Assembly: GCA_910587285.1 (NCBI GenBank) | Contig: CAJULM010000004.1 | Span: 39,821 to 103,820 of the forward strand | DNA from: an uncultured Oscillospiraceae bacterium | Lineage (GTDB): Bacteria > Bacillota > Clostridia > Oscillospirales > Oscillospiraceae | DNA length: 64,000 nt | Direction of reading: 5' to 3' | Part shown: positions 53,832-62,336 of the stretch, in pieces | How the letters are laid out: each line of letters begins with the position of its first letter | How positions within the stretch are numbered: position 1 is the stretch's first letter | The notes under the pieces: model-generated | What the model was told of the DNA's origin: nothing | Database searches by the model: none | What the model saw: the letters and a program-made list of their open reading frames with translations, nothing else | Made by a program: the position numbers and the translations under genes

Positions 53832-55448
53832 ATGACAAAGTATATTTTTGTCACTGGCGGGGTGGTGTCCGGGCTGGGCAAGGGCATCACGGCGGCGTCT
53901 TTAGGCCGGCTTTTGAAGCAGCGGGGCCTGCGGGTGCGGGTGCAGAAGCTGGACCCCTATCTGAACGTGGATCCGGGCACCATGTCCCCTTACCAGCACG
54001 GGGAGGTGTTCGTCACCGACGACGGGGCGGAGACAGACCTGGACCTGGGCCACTACGAGCGGTTTATCGACGAAAACCTCACCTTCAACTCATCGGTGTC
54101 CGCCGGGTGGGTCTACTGGAACGTCCTCAACCGGGAGCGGGCGGGGGACTATTTAGGGGGCACGGTGCAGATCATCCCCCACATCACCGACGAGATCAAG
54201 CGGCACATCTACGCTCTGGAGGCCCCCGATGTGGACGCGGCCATTGTGGAGATCGGCGGCACCGTGGGCGACATTGAGAGCCAACCCTTTTTGGAGGCCA
54301 TCCGGCAGGTGGCCGCCGAGCGGGGGCGGCAGAACGTGATGTTTATCCATGTGTCCCTCATCGTGTCCATCCCCGGCTCCGGGGAGCTGAAGTCCAAGCC
54401 CACCCAGCACTCGGCCAAGGAGCTGCTCGGCCTGGGCATTCAGCCCGACGTGATCATGTGCCGCAGCGACTCCCCCATCCCCCAGGAGATTCTGGATAAA
54501 ATCTCCCTGTTCTGCAATATCCCGGCGGATCACGCCATCCCCAACCTGACGGCGGAGCTGCTGTACGAGGTGCCCCTCATGCTGGAGCGGGAGGGGCTGG
54601 CGGATGTGGTGGTGCGGCGGCTGGGGCTGATCTGCCACGCGCCGGACCTCACCGAGTGGGCCACCATGGTGCACAAGGCCAAGCACCCCCAGGGGAGCGT
54701 GACCATCGCCCTGGTGGGCAAGTACGTGGGGCTCCACGACGCCTATCTGTCGGTGGCGGAGGCCCTTACCCACGGCGGGATCGGGAACGGTGTGTCCGTG
54801 GAGATCCGCTGGGTGAACTCGGAGGAGGTGACGGCGGAGACGGCGGACGGGTTCTTGGCCGGGGTTCAGGGCATTCTGGTGCCCGGAGGGTTTGGCAGCC
54901 GGGGCATTGACGGGAAGCTGGAGGCCATCCGGTACGCCCGGGAGAAGGGGGTGCCCTTCCTGGGCATCTGCCTGGGGATGCAGCTGGCGGTGGTGGAGTT
55001 CGCCCGGAACGTGTGCGGCCTGACGGGGGCCAACTCCTCCGAGCTGGACCCCCGGACGCCCTATCCCGTCATCGACCTGATGCCTGACCAGGCGGGGGTG
55101 ACGGCCAAGGGCGGCACCATGCGGCTGGGAAGCTACCCCTGCCGGTTAAAGGAGGGCTCCCTGGCGGCGGCTGTCTACGGCACGCGGGAGATCAGTGAGC
55201 GCCACCGCCACCGCTACGAGTTCAACAACGACTACCGGGAGGCGCTGACAAAGGCGGGACTGGTTTTGTCCGGCCTGTCCCCGGACGGGCGGCTGGTGGA
55301 GATGGTGGAGCTGCCGGGCCACCCCTGGTTCGCGGCGGGGCAGTTCCACCCGGAGCTGAAGTCCCGGCCCAACCGGGCGCACCCGCTGTTCCAGGAGTTC
55401 GTGGCAGCGTCGATGGAGCGGAAACGCAAGGCCGATTCAGAAATTTGA
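53832..55448 (+). CDS. pyrG: CTP synthase
   Basis: A 538-aa enzyme aminating UTP to CTP. The synthase domain has FVTGGVVSGLGKGITAASLGRLL and VQKLDPYLNVDPGTMSPYQHGEVFVTDDG; the class I glutaminase has GGFGSRGIDGK and the nucleophile Cys in GICLGMQLAVVEFARN. GGGAGTG lies upstream of ATG 53832, six bases after guaA. Length is standard. Confidence 0.97.
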   Translation: MTKYIFVTGGVVSGLGKGITAASLGRLLKQRGLRVRVQKLDPYLNVDPGTMSPYQHGEVFVTDDGAETDLDLGHYERFIDENLTFNSSVSAGWVYWNVLNRERAGDYLGGTVQIIPHITDEIKRHIYALEAPDVDAAIVEIGGTVGDIESQPFLEAIRQVAAERGRQNVMFIHVSLIVSIPGSGELKSKPTQHSAKELLGLGIQPDVIMCRSDSPIPQEILDKISLFCNIPADHAIPNLTAELLYEVPLMLEREGLADVVVRRLGLICHAPDLTEWATMVHKAKHPQGSVTIALVGKYVGLHDAYLSVAEALTHGGIGNGVSVEIRWVNSEEVTAETADGFLAGVQGILVPGGFGSRGIDGKLEAIRYAREKGVPFLGICLGMQLAVVEFARNVCGLTGANSSELDPRTPYPVIDLMPDQAGVTAKGGTMRLGSYPCRLKEGSLAAAVYGTREISERHRHRYEFNNDYREALTKAGLVLSGLSPDGRLVEMVELPGHPWFAAGQFHPELKSRPNRAHPLFQEFVAASMERKRKADSEI

Positions 55449-55467
55449 GATACATGGAGGAAAGAGA

Positions 55468-56181
55468 ATGGAAAAGCAGACATTACTTTATGAGGGAAAG
55501 GCAAAAAGGGTCTATGCGACCCAAGATCCCGAACTGCTCATCGTGTCCTATAAAGACGACGCCACCGCGTTCAATGGAGCAAAAAAGGGGACTATCCAGG
55601 GAAAGGGAGTCATCAATAACCAAATGAGCAATCTGCTGATGGCGCGGCTGGAAAGACAGGGGGTCCCCACTCACTTTGTCCGGGAGCTGGGCCCTCGGGA
55701 AACGTTGGTGAAGCGGGTCTCCATTGTGCCGCTGGAGGTCATTGTGCGAAATTTGGCGGCGGGCTCCTTCTCCAAGCGATACGGCGTGGAGGAAGGGACG
55801 GCCTTTGATGAGCCGACTTTGGAATTTTCCTACAAAAATGACGAACTGGGTGACCCGCTGCTCAATGATGACCACGCGGCGGCATTGAAGCTGGCCACAC
55901 GGGCGGAGCTGGCCCTGATCCGGGGCTATGCTTTTCAAATCAACCGGCTGCTCAGGGAGATTTGGGCGGACAGGGGCGTCATTCTGGTGGACTTCAAAGT
56001 GGAGTTTGGCCGTCTGCCCGATGGGACCATCGTGCTGGCGGATGAGATCAGTCCCGATACCTGCCGCCTGTGGGACGCCAAAACACGGGAAAAGCTGGAC
56101 AAGGACCGCTTCCGCCGGGACCTGGGCGGAGTGGAAGATGCCTACCGCCGGGTGATGGAGCGGCTGCGCGGCAGTTTTTGA
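55468..56181 (+). CDS. purC: SAICAR synthetase
   Basis: A 237-aa purine enzyme joining CAIR and aspartate. Visible: YEGKAKRVYATQDPELLIVSYKDDATAFNGAKKG, VRNLAAGSFSKRYGVEEG and LADEISPDTCRLWD. Length is typical of bacterial PurC (about 235). The ATG at 55468 follows GGAGGAAAGAG. It is 19 bases after pyrG and ends the nucleotide-glutamine run; a hairpin follows. It is the only gene here not using glutamine directly, apart from the regulator and channel. Confidence 0.95.
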   Translation: MEKQTLLYEGKAKRVYATQDPELLIVSYKDDATAFNGAKKGTIQGKGVINNQMSNLLMARLERQGVPTHFVRELGPRETLVKRVSIVPLEVIVRNLAAGSFSKRYGVEEGTAFDEPTLEFSYKNDELGDPLLNDDHAAALKLATRAELALIRGYAFQINRLLREIWADRGVILVDFKVEFGRLPDGTIVLADEISPDTCRLWDAKTREKLDKDRFRRDLGGVEDAYRRVMERLRGSF

Positions 56182-56276
56182 CGGAGACATAGCGCGGCCG
56201 GGAATGGTTGCGGCGGCAGGACGAGGGCGGACGGCGCCCCGCAGGTGGGCCGCAGACAGGCCGGCAGATGACATTG

Positions 56277-56303
56277 ACCCGTGCAGTTATTCGCTGCACG
56301 GGT
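56277..56303 (+). terminator. terminator after purC
   Basis: Perfect 10-bp stem ACCCGTGCAG/CTGCACGGGT (56277-56286 and 56294-56303) with a seven-base loop, then a U-rich tail. Confidence 0.75.
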
Positions 56304-56337
56304 CGTCTATATTTCTACACCAATATAAAAATAATGG

Positions 56338-56366
56338 TTGACATTTCTATCCCTTTGTAGTAGGAT
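56338..56366 (+). promoter_or_regulatory. blaI-blaR1 promoter
   Basis: TTGACA (56338-56343), 17 bases, TAGGAT (56361-56366). A TGTAGTA half-site, as in BlaI/MecI operators, overlaps the -10 region, consistent with autorepression. Confidence 0.65.
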
Positions 56367-56409
56367 TGGATCATCCACAGTGGACGCACTGGGACAGGAG
56401 GGTGACTAT

Positions 56410-56790
56410 ATGGATCGATCCAAAAAAATGTCTGAAACAGAAGCTGAGATCATGGAGGTGCTGTGGAACTCCGAAGCGCCTATGTCGGCGGCTGAACTGA
56501 TAGGGCATTTTGCCGAGCAACGGGGCAAGGTCTGGAAAGCCCCCACGCTGGCCACGTTTTTGTCGCGGCTCAGTCAAAAGGGGCTGGTGGGTTCCGTTCG
56601 CAGGGGGCGGGTCCCCTATTACCACCCGATCCAGACACGGGCGGCATATCAGCAAAGCATCGCCCAGGAGTTGCTGGATACCATGTACCAGGGGTCGGTG
56701 ACCAAGTTCTTTGCCGCGCTCTGCGGCGATACGCCGCTCTCCGCGAAGGACCGCGAGGAGCTGAGGGCGTGGCTGGACGAGGAGACATGA
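56410..56790 (+). CDS. blaI: BlaI/MecI-family repressor
   Basis: A 126-aa winged-helix repressor: KMSETEAEIMEVLWNSEAPMSAAELIG, recognition helix APTLATFLSRLSQKGLV, wing GRVPYYHPIQTRAAY, and a dimerisation helix. ATG 56410 has AGGAGGG 8 bases upstream; reading from further back would start inside the promoter. It is followed one base later by the M56 peptidase gene, the usual BlaI-BlaR1 pairing in which the peptidase cleaves the repressor when its sensor is triggered. Confidence 0.9.
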   Translation: MDRSKKMSETEAEIMEVLWNSEAPMSAAELIGHFAEQRGKVWKAPTLATFLSRLSQKGLVGSVRRGRVPYYHPIQTRAAYQQSIAQELLDTMYQGSVTKFFAALCGDTPLSAKDREELRAWLDEET

Positions 56791-56791
56791 G

Positions 56792-58285
56792 ATGGCTGTA
56801 AATTTGTTTCCTGCCGCCGTTATACTCAGCGTTACAGGTAGTGTCGGCTATATCCTGCTGAAACTGCTGGCGGCAGTCAGTGGCAATTATTTAAGACAAA
56901 GCTGGCGCTATCATGGGATCGTAGCGGTATCTTTGCTGTTTGTTCTGCCCGTCTACAAGTTGTGGGAGTTTATCCCAGTTCCTTACAGCGTCTCGCCGCC
57001 TGTCATTTCGTTTGGCGGCGGTGTTGAACCAGCGTTCCTGCCGGGTTCTCCGGCTGGCGTGGATATGTTAACTCCACAGCCGTTACCAACTGCCGGGATC
57101 GACTGGGGGACGGTGCTTGAACGGGCCGCGGTTTTGTGGCTTTGGGTGGCCGTCAGCCTTGTCCTCTGGAATGTCTGGAGACTTCTGCGCTACCGCCGCC
57201 TGATTGAGCAGGCGGGCAACAAGGTAAACAGCCGCCTTCAACAGATTGCCGAGGAAGAAGCCCGTCTCGCTGGAATTGGCGGCGAAATTCGTTTGCTGGC
57301 CTCGCCCTTGGCGCAAAGCCCCATGCTGGTCGGATTTTTCCGCCCAACGATTTTACTGCCCTCGGAGCATCTGCCGGACGGCAACGCCCGGTTCATCCTG
57401 GCGCATGAGCTGACCCACTTCCGGCGAAAAGATCTGTGGAAGAAGCTGCTGTTCCTGATGGTGCGGTGTGCTCACTGGTTCAATCCCATCGTTTACCTGT
57501 TGAATCGGGATTTTAGCCGCTGGCTGGAAACCTCCTGCGATGAGCAGGTCGTCAGCTCCCTTGACCGTGACCAACGCAAAGAATATGGCCGCCTTCTGAT
57601 CGATTACGCTCCCGCCTCTCGGTATGCAGGGCCGAAACTGTATGTTTCATTTGCCTCATGCCGATACAAACTCAAAAGGAGAATTTCGATTATGCTAAAC
57701 TCTGATAAGAAGTCCCGCTCCCTGCTGGGGTTGGTGCTTGCCGTTGCCCTCGTCGTGGGGTGTTTGGCCACTACCGCACTGGCCGCGTCTGTTGACAACG
57801 ACAACGGAACAGATGACTTTGCGCTTAGTGCGCTTAGCTTTAGGGTCGAACAGAACGATATCATCAAAGCATATAAATGTGAGGATACCGGCATGGTCAC
57901 CGTTGTCGATACCTCGGACGCTGAACAAGTGACGGAATATACCTCCACGCTCGATCTCTCGACAGCGGTTCGTATGGATTTGGTCAGCGATGCCAGCGAC
58001 GCGAAAACCATCAGCTGGGACGCTCCTTCCGGCGCCAAAGCTGCCGCCACGAAAGCGTGCAGCATGGAGGCTGGTGAAAAAATCAATGTCACTGTCGCAA
58101 TCTCACCTGCGTCTTCCGATGTGCAGGTTGGCATTGTTGATTCCAATGGTGCTTTTCGTTATGTACTCGCTGCAAGCGGGTCTGTGAACCATGATTTTTC
58201 CATTGCTGCTCGTGGCGTCTACTATGTCTGCGTAGTAAATGGCAGTTCCAACGATGTGTCTGTGGCTGGATTCGTGAATTGTTGA
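56792..58285 (+). CDS. BlaR1-like M56 membrane peptidase with an unusual sensor domain
   Basis: A 497-aa protein. Membrane helices lie at about 8-29, 43-60 and 110-128. The M56 zinc site is HELTH (about 205) with ETSCDEQVV downstream; a fourth helix (about 308-328, LLGLVLAVALVVGCLATTALA) leads to an external domain of about 170 residues. That domain is rich in D, S, V and T and lacks the SxxK and KTG motifs of a penicillin sensor, so beta-lactam is unlikely to be the ligand. Pairing with blaI is clear; the true signal is unknown. Confidence 0.88.
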   Translation: MAVNLFPAAVILSVTGSVGYILLKLLAAVSGNYLRQSWRYHGIVAVSLLFVLPVYKLWEFIPVPYSVSPPVISFGGGVEPAFLPGSPAGVDMLTPQPLPTAGIDWGTVLERAAVLWLWVAVSLVLWNVWRLLRYRRLIEQAGNKVNSRLQQIAEEEARLAGIGGEIRLLASPLAQSPMLVGFFRPTILLPSEHLPDGNARFILAHELTHFRRKDLWKKLLFLMVRCAHWFNPIVYLLNRDFSRWLETSCDEQVVSSLDRDQRKEYGRLLIDYAPASRYAGPKLYVSFASCRYKLKRRISIMLNSDKKSRSLLGLVLAVALVVGCLATTALAASVDNDNGTDDFALSALSFRVEQNDIIKAYKCEDTGMVTVVDTSDAEQVTEYTSTLDLSTAVRMDLVSDASDAKTISWDAPSGAKAAATKACSMEAGEKINVTVAISPASSDVQVGIVDSNGAFRYVLAASGSVNHDFSIAARGVYYVCVVNGSSNDVSVAGFVNC

Positions 58286-58304
58286 GCCGCTGAATCATAG
58301 CGCA

Positions 58305-58335
58305 GGGCCCAGAGATTGTACCAGTCTCTGGGCCC
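58305..58335 (+). terminator. terminator-like hairpin after the blaR1-like gene
   Basis: Perfect 11-bp stem GGGCCCAGAGA/TCTCTGGGCCC (58305-58315 and 58325-58335) with a 9-base loop; no strong T run. Confidence 0.65.
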
Positions 58336-58433
58336 TCTGCTCATGTATAGATGATCTCCGTATTTGCAGCCTCTGCTGCGCTGCCGCGAAACGGAAGCCG
58401 TTTCGCCTTGATGGAGCCGTCTGCCGCCGTATT

Positions 58434-58685
58434 TTACAGGTGCCCGCGCCGGATGATCTCCGCCCGCAGCGCCGCGCCCCGGAAGAGGACCAGGGTGGAC
58501 AGAAGAACCGCGCTGAAGCCAACGCATACCACCAAGGGGTAGATCATCCACAGTGCGCCGCACAGCAGGGGGATCAGGGGGAGAAAGCCGGCAAGCACGC
58601 ACAGGCCCAGATAGAGACGGATCTCCCAATGCCAGACTAACAGCCGGTATTGTACCTCGGTACGAGCCCGGCTGTTTCTTTGTTC
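58434..58685 (-). pseudogene. possible remnant of a small membrane protein gene
   Basis: An open stretch of 83 codons on the minus strand ending TAA at 58434, with no ATG, GTG or TTG start at its head and a stop just before it. The translation has two convincing hydrophobic segments (LYLGLCVLAGFLPLIPLLCG and MIYPLVVCVGFSAVLLSTLV). It looks like the C-terminal end of a membrane protein whose 5' part is lost. Its upstream part overlaps a + strand hairpin, so the call is tentative. Confidence 0.35.
58639..58683 (+). terminator. hairpin with T-rich tail
   Basis: AACAGCCGG (58639-58647) pairs with CCGGCTGTT (58668-58676), then TTTCTTTGTT-like T-rich sequence. It precedes the broken sigma gene. 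Confidence 0.6.
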
Positions 58686-58764
58686 CTATACGGCTCCGCG
58701 TCCACTGCCGTGGGCCGCCCCTTCGTCTGACTTTTCTAGAAAATCAGGCAAAGGAGGCTGTCCC

Positions 58765-59167
58765 GTGGAACAACGAAACGATGGTCAAAACGAAGCGTTC
58801 GCCCTGTAAAACTGCTTTACAGCATATCTTCTAGCATCTCTAAAGCGAAAAAGGCGCGATCACATCCAGAAACAGCACCGCGTTAAACAGTACGAATTTT
58901 CCACCGACTTTCCAGAGACTTTACTTGCGGATGATTCTGCCCGTGACACGTTGGATAGAGTTCCTTTTTCATGGCAATGTGAAAATCAAGTGCTGTTGTC
59001 GGCCTTGGATCAGTTAACAACGCGGGAGCGCTACATCCTGTTAACGCGTCCTGAATGAGCGTAGTTACAACGAGCTGGGCAGATCGCTGGGGCTGCGGTA
59101 TAACGGTACGGCGGCGGCCTATCGCCGGATTATCATAAAGCTGCGGAAAAAGTTGGGAGGTGATTAG
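58765..59167 (+). pseudogene. broken conjugative-transposon sigma-like factor
   Basis: GTG 58765, seven bases after AGGAGG, begins VEQRNDGQNEAFAL, then TAA (58807) interrupts the frame. The same frame continues as NCFTAYLLASLKRKRRDH and onward to SALDQLTTRERYILLTR, sigma region 4. There the frame breaks around 59050-59056 (TGA at 59056) and resumes as NERSYNELGRSLGLRYNGTAAAY and KLRKKLGGD, stop 59165. The expected codons imply loss of two bases. One nonsense codon and one frameshift make it a pseudogene. Such factors in Tn916-like elements control transfer. Confidence 0.8.
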
Positions 59168-59170
59168 AGA

Positions 59171-59353
59171 ATGAATTTCAAAGACATTCTGCCGCAAGCC
59201 CAGGCAGGCCGGGAAACCGCAGTAGAGGAGCTTTTGACACGTTACCGGCCGCTTCTGGTAAAAGAGTACATATACGACGGCGTGTTCGATGAGGATTTTT
59301 ACCAGGAATTGTGCCTTATCCTGCTCAAATGCATCCATAATTTCCGCATCTGA
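59171..59353 (+). CDS. small helix-turn-helix protein of conjugative-transposon type
   Basis: A 60-aa protein MNFKDILPQAQAGRETAVEE, continuing LLTRYRPLLVKEYIYDGVFDEDFYQELCLILLKCIHNFRI. It matches the small helix-turn-helix protein that follows the sigma factor in Tn916-type elements. GGGAGGTG from the end of the sigma gene serves as ribosome site. The gene is intact although its partner is broken. A terminator follows. It is probably a remnant of a transposon regulatory module. Confidence 0.8.
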   Translation: MNFKDILPQAQAGRETAVEELLTRYRPLLVKEYIYDGVFDEDFYQELCLILLKCIHNFRI

Positions 59354-59362
59354 ACGCAATGA

Positions 59363-59403
59363 GACGGGCCCCGATGGAGGCCCGTCCCATTGCTGGTTTT
59401 TTT
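59363..59403 (+). terminator. terminator after the small helix-turn-helix gene
   Basis: GACGGGCC/GGCCCGTC stem (59363-59370 and 59379-59386), then a spacer and seven T residues (59397-59403). Confidence 0.7.
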
Positions 59404-59707
59404 AGATAGCCCGTGGCAACATATCGTTAACGCCAAAATAAACTGGAATTTGGATACTACGATTCTATGAGCGATTATCGCTCACCGTAGGTTTTCTATA
59501 AAATCCTCCAAAAGCCTTAAAAACAAAGGATTTTTCACAGTGTGTTCGACTTATCCCTTTATTCAGTTTCACACAAGTTTACCCTTGCCCTGGCTGCTCA
59601 TAAGGGCAAAAGCAAGGGCAAGAAAATCTCGCAACAGGATATGACAACGTGTGGCAATCGGAGAACTGTGACGTATGTGCGAATATATTATAGCGGAGGA
59701 TTTCACT
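59404..59707. other. non-coding interval, junction of mobile debris
   Basis: No gene is convincing. A hairpin GAGCGATTATCGCTC lies near 59468-59482. The sequence is A+T-richer than its surroundings and probably marks a junction between the transposon remnant and the TnpV unit. Confidence 0.4.
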
Positions 59708-60085
59708 ATGGACAAGTACATTTTTAACGTGACCAACGGCCTATGGTATGAACTCGTTGGCGACTACTATTTCCCTTGTTTGACTGTACCCACTGAAGAA
59801 GAACAGCTTGTTGGCGTATGGGGTCAGCGGCACAAGCGATTTCTCAAAGAATGCCGTCCAGCTCTTTATAACGCCTTGCTGTTGAGCGGAAAGCTGAACG
59901 GCTACCTTGCAGACATTGACCGGCAGGCGCAAGAACGGTTAGATACCGTCATTGAACAGATGGCCCAATCCCAAGGTATCACCGAGGCGCTGAAAGTTAC
60001 CGACCAGATGGTGTGGGTTGGTAAGATGAACAATATCCGGGCAAGCGCAATGGAGATTGTGAATAAGGAACTCATATACGCATAA
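59708..60085 (+). CDS. tnpV: TnpV-family transposon protein
   Basis: A 125-aa protein: GDYYFPCLTVPTEEEQLVGVWGQRHKRFLKECRPALYNALLLSGKLNGYLADIDRQAQERLD, then EQMAQSQGITEALKVTDQMVWVGKMNNIRASAMEIV, the TnpV pattern of Firmicute transposons such as those in Clostridium difficile and C. perfringens. GGAGGA lies 8 bases before ATG 59708. TnpV usually accompanies serine recombinases; none is nearby, so this is an isolated remnant. Function is unknown. Confidence 0.85.
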   Translation: MDKYIFNVTNGLWYELVGDYYFPCLTVPTEEEQLVGVWGQRHKRFLKECRPALYNALLLSGKLNGYLADIDRQAQERLDTVIEQMAQSQGITEALKVTDQMVWVGKMNNIRASAMEIVNKELIYA

Positions 60086-60088
60086 AGC

Positions 60089-60124
60089 ACAATGGCGACG
60101 GGGATATGTCCTCGCCGCCATTGT
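60089..60124 (+). terminator. hairpin after tnpV
   Basis: Perfect 9-bp stem ACAATGGCG/CGCCATTGT (60089-60097 and 60116-60124). Confidence 0.6.
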
Positions 60125-60278
60125 CGTTTGCCAATGCGTGGACTTGCCCTCATCGTCTGCGCCTGATACAATAGACTTCAAATTGAGAACTAAAATTTTC
60201 CGAAAAATCTTGTAAGGTTTTAGAGCATTTCTCGTCTTATAGGGTGAAGGAACCTTCAAACTACGGAGAGGAGGTATT

Positions 60279-60839
60279 GTGTTGGAGGATAGGCAAATTA
60301 TAGAACTATACTGGCAAAAAAACGCAGACGCTATATCGGAAACCGCCAGTAAATATGGTGCGTACTGTTTCACGATTGCTGAAAACATCCTGCACAACAC
60401 CGAAGATTCCGAGGAGTGCGTCAATGATACATGGCTTCATGCCTGGAACGCGATACCACCGCAAAAGCCTAACATACTTCGGCTATTCCTGGCGAAGATC
60501 ACTCGTAATCTTTCCTTTGACCGATTCAATGCACGAAATGCAGAGAAACGGGGCGGCGGCGAGATTGCCCTCGTTCTGGAGGAACTGGGAGAATGTTTTG
60601 GCGGCGGTGCGGATACAGAGGCTGCGTACGAGGCCAAAGAACTGCGGGAAGCTATCCAGCGTTTTGTGCGGGCGCTGCCGGAGCGGGAGGGGAATGTGCT
60701 GGTGCGCCGGTACTTCTTTGTCGAGCCTGTGGCGGACATCGCAAAGCGATATGGTCTTACCGAAAACAATGTAATGGTTATACTGAGCCGGACGCGCAGA
60801 AAGCTGAAAGCCCATCTTTTGAAGGAGGGATACCTATGA
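60279..60839 (+). CDS. ECF-type RNA polymerase sigma factor
   Basis: A 186-aa sigma-70 family protein. Region 2: HNTEDSEECVNDTWLHAWNAIPPQ with LFLAKITRNLSFDRF; region 4: LREAIQRFVRALPEREGNVLVRRYFFVEPVADIAKRYGLTENNVMVILSRTRRKLKAHL. The start is GTG 60279 after GAGGAGG. The next gene overlaps its stop (ATGA) and encodes a membrane protein, the usual sigma/anti-sigma pair. The promoter region has no clear sigma-A match, which would fit autoactivation. It targets unknown envelope genes. Confidence 0.9.
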   Translation: MLEDRQIIELYWQKNADAISETASKYGAYCFTIAENILHNTEDSEECVNDTWLHAWNAIPPQKPNILRLFLAKITRNLSFDRFNARNAEKRGGGEIALVLEELGECFGGGADTEAAYEAKELREAIQRFVRALPEREGNVLVRRYFFVEPVADIAKRYGLTENNVMVILSRTRRKLKAHLLKEGYL

Positions 60840-62269
60840 ACAAAAATGATTTGTTTCGAGCGTTTGACAATGTGGATGATAATATTTTGGAACGGAGCGA
60901 GACCCCTGTGGGCCGCCGGAGGGCGCCGGCCTACCGAAAATGGCTGGCACTGGCCGCTTGTCTGGCCCTGACGGTGAGCCTGGTAGGGGTAGCTTTTGCC
61001 GCCGAAGCCAGGGAGTATGGCGCGGCGGTAGCGTTCTTTGACGAAAACGGGCTGTCTACCGAGGGCCTGAGCCGGTCAGACGTGAAAGCTGTCTACCGGG
61101 ATATTACCAGCCAACATTTCACCTATGACAAGACGGCGGAGGTGATTGAGCGGGCGGTGCCGGGGCTGGAGATCTCCCAGCGGGAGCCCACGCCGGAGGA
61201 ACTGGCGGCGCTGTGGGATCGGAATGTGTGGCGCAGCACCCGGCCGGAAACCGGGATCAGCTACCGTCTGGACTATGCGGAGAAGCTGGACAAAACCCTG
61301 GGCTTTGACGTGCTGGATAAGAGCATTCTGGCGTGTTACCGGGACAGCGAATTGCTGTGGACGGCGGAATTCCCTGACCTCTATGTGGAGGGCAGCGTCC
61401 ACACCTCCGCCGGAACAGCGGTGTGGGGGTACAATGATACCTGGTCCAGCGAACAGCCCAAGTACTCCTGTGTGGCCCGGGTGGACGAGAGCGGGAACAT
61501 TCTGTGGCAAAAGCAGTTGGAGCATGGCTTTGAGCGGGAATATATCGCCGCCGTGGTGGACAACGGGGACGGCACCTGGGCGGTGTTCAGCCGGGGGGAC
61601 TTCCGGCACCTCTGCCTGAGCCAGTACGACATGGACGGGAACGAGCTGTTCAACTACGACGCTGAGGTGGGAAACCTCGGCATCTGGAACGTGGTGTGCC
61701 TGGGGGACGGCTACTTGGTACAGCTGGGGAACACCACGGACGGCGAGACTGCCCGACTGGTGAAGCTGAGCCGGGATGGAGGCACACTGGACACCTTCAT
61801 TTACGAAGGGGAGGACTGCGATTACACCATCACCGATATGATCGAGTTTGGGGGCCGGGTGTACCTGTCGGCCTATGCCGTTCCCAAGCAGACAGACAGG
61901 GGCGGACGGTATGAAATCGCAGATATCCTGGCCTACCTGTTTGACAACAACATTTGGGAGATTTCCAGCGAGGAGCTGACCCCCATGGTGCGGGATAATT
62001 ACACAGCGGTGCTACTGCTGTGCGACCCGGAGGGCGGAGCGCCGGAGACCTTCTACTCCGTCAAGGGTTCCCTGGGTGGAAAGCTGACCATCAATAACAC
62101 CGGAGAACTGGCGTGGGACGTGGAGAGCGTGGTGGACACCTTCTTTTCCCCCGCTACCAGCTCCTTCACCATCGGCGGCACCTGCCAGGTGTTCCGATAT
62201 ACCTTTGATGAGGCCGGAACCCTGCTCCGCCAAGAGGACACAGGCGAAACAGTACCGTATCGTAGATAA
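60836..62269 (+). CDS. membrane-anchored putative anti-sigma factor with large external domain
   Basis: A 477-aa protein. A short cytoplasmic start (MNKNDLFRAFDNVDDNILER) with a basic stretch (VGRRRAPAYRK), one membrane segment (about residues 38-57, WLALAACLALTVSLVGVAF), then an external domain of about 420 residues. The latter has repeated strands with WNVVCLGDGYLVQLG, YNDTW and GNILWQKQLEHGF, suggesting a beta-propeller-like fold. ATG 60836 overlaps the sigma stop. The arrangement indicates a sigma regulator responding to an external signal; the propeller is an inference from repeat spacing. Confidence 0.78.
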   Translation: MNKNDLFRAFDNVDDNILERSETPVGRRRAPAYRKWLALAACLALTVSLVGVAFAAEAREYGAAVAFFDENGLSTEGLSRSDVKAVYRDITSQHFTYDKTAEVIERAVPGLEISQREPTPEELAALWDRNVWRSTRPETGISYRLDYAEKLDKTLGFDVLDKSILACYRDSELLWTAEFPDLYVEGSVHTSAGTAVWGYNDTWSSEQPKYSCVARVDESGNILWQKQLEHGFEREYIAAVVDNGDGTWAVFSRGDFRHLCLSQYDMDGNELFNYDAEVGNLGIWNVVCLGDGYLVQLGNTTDGETARLVKLSRDGGTLDTFIYEGEDCDYTITDMIEFGGRVYLSAYAVPKQTDRGGRYEIADILAYLFDNNIWEISSEELTPMVRDNYTAVLLLCDPEGGAPETFYSVKGSLGGKLTINNTGELAWDVESVVDTFFSPATSSFTIGGTCQVFRYTFDEAGTLLRQEDTGETVPYRR

Positions 62270-62336
62270 CACTTATGCAATTTGTCTATGTAGGCACCGC
62301 ATGGCCTTATGACTGTGCGGTGCTTTTCATCTGCCG

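Noticed and set aside
58222..58629. 135-codon minus-strand gene after the blaR1-like gene
   Set aside because: The translation is Pro/Arg-rich without a fold, and a different minus frame gives a better membrane-protein remnant.
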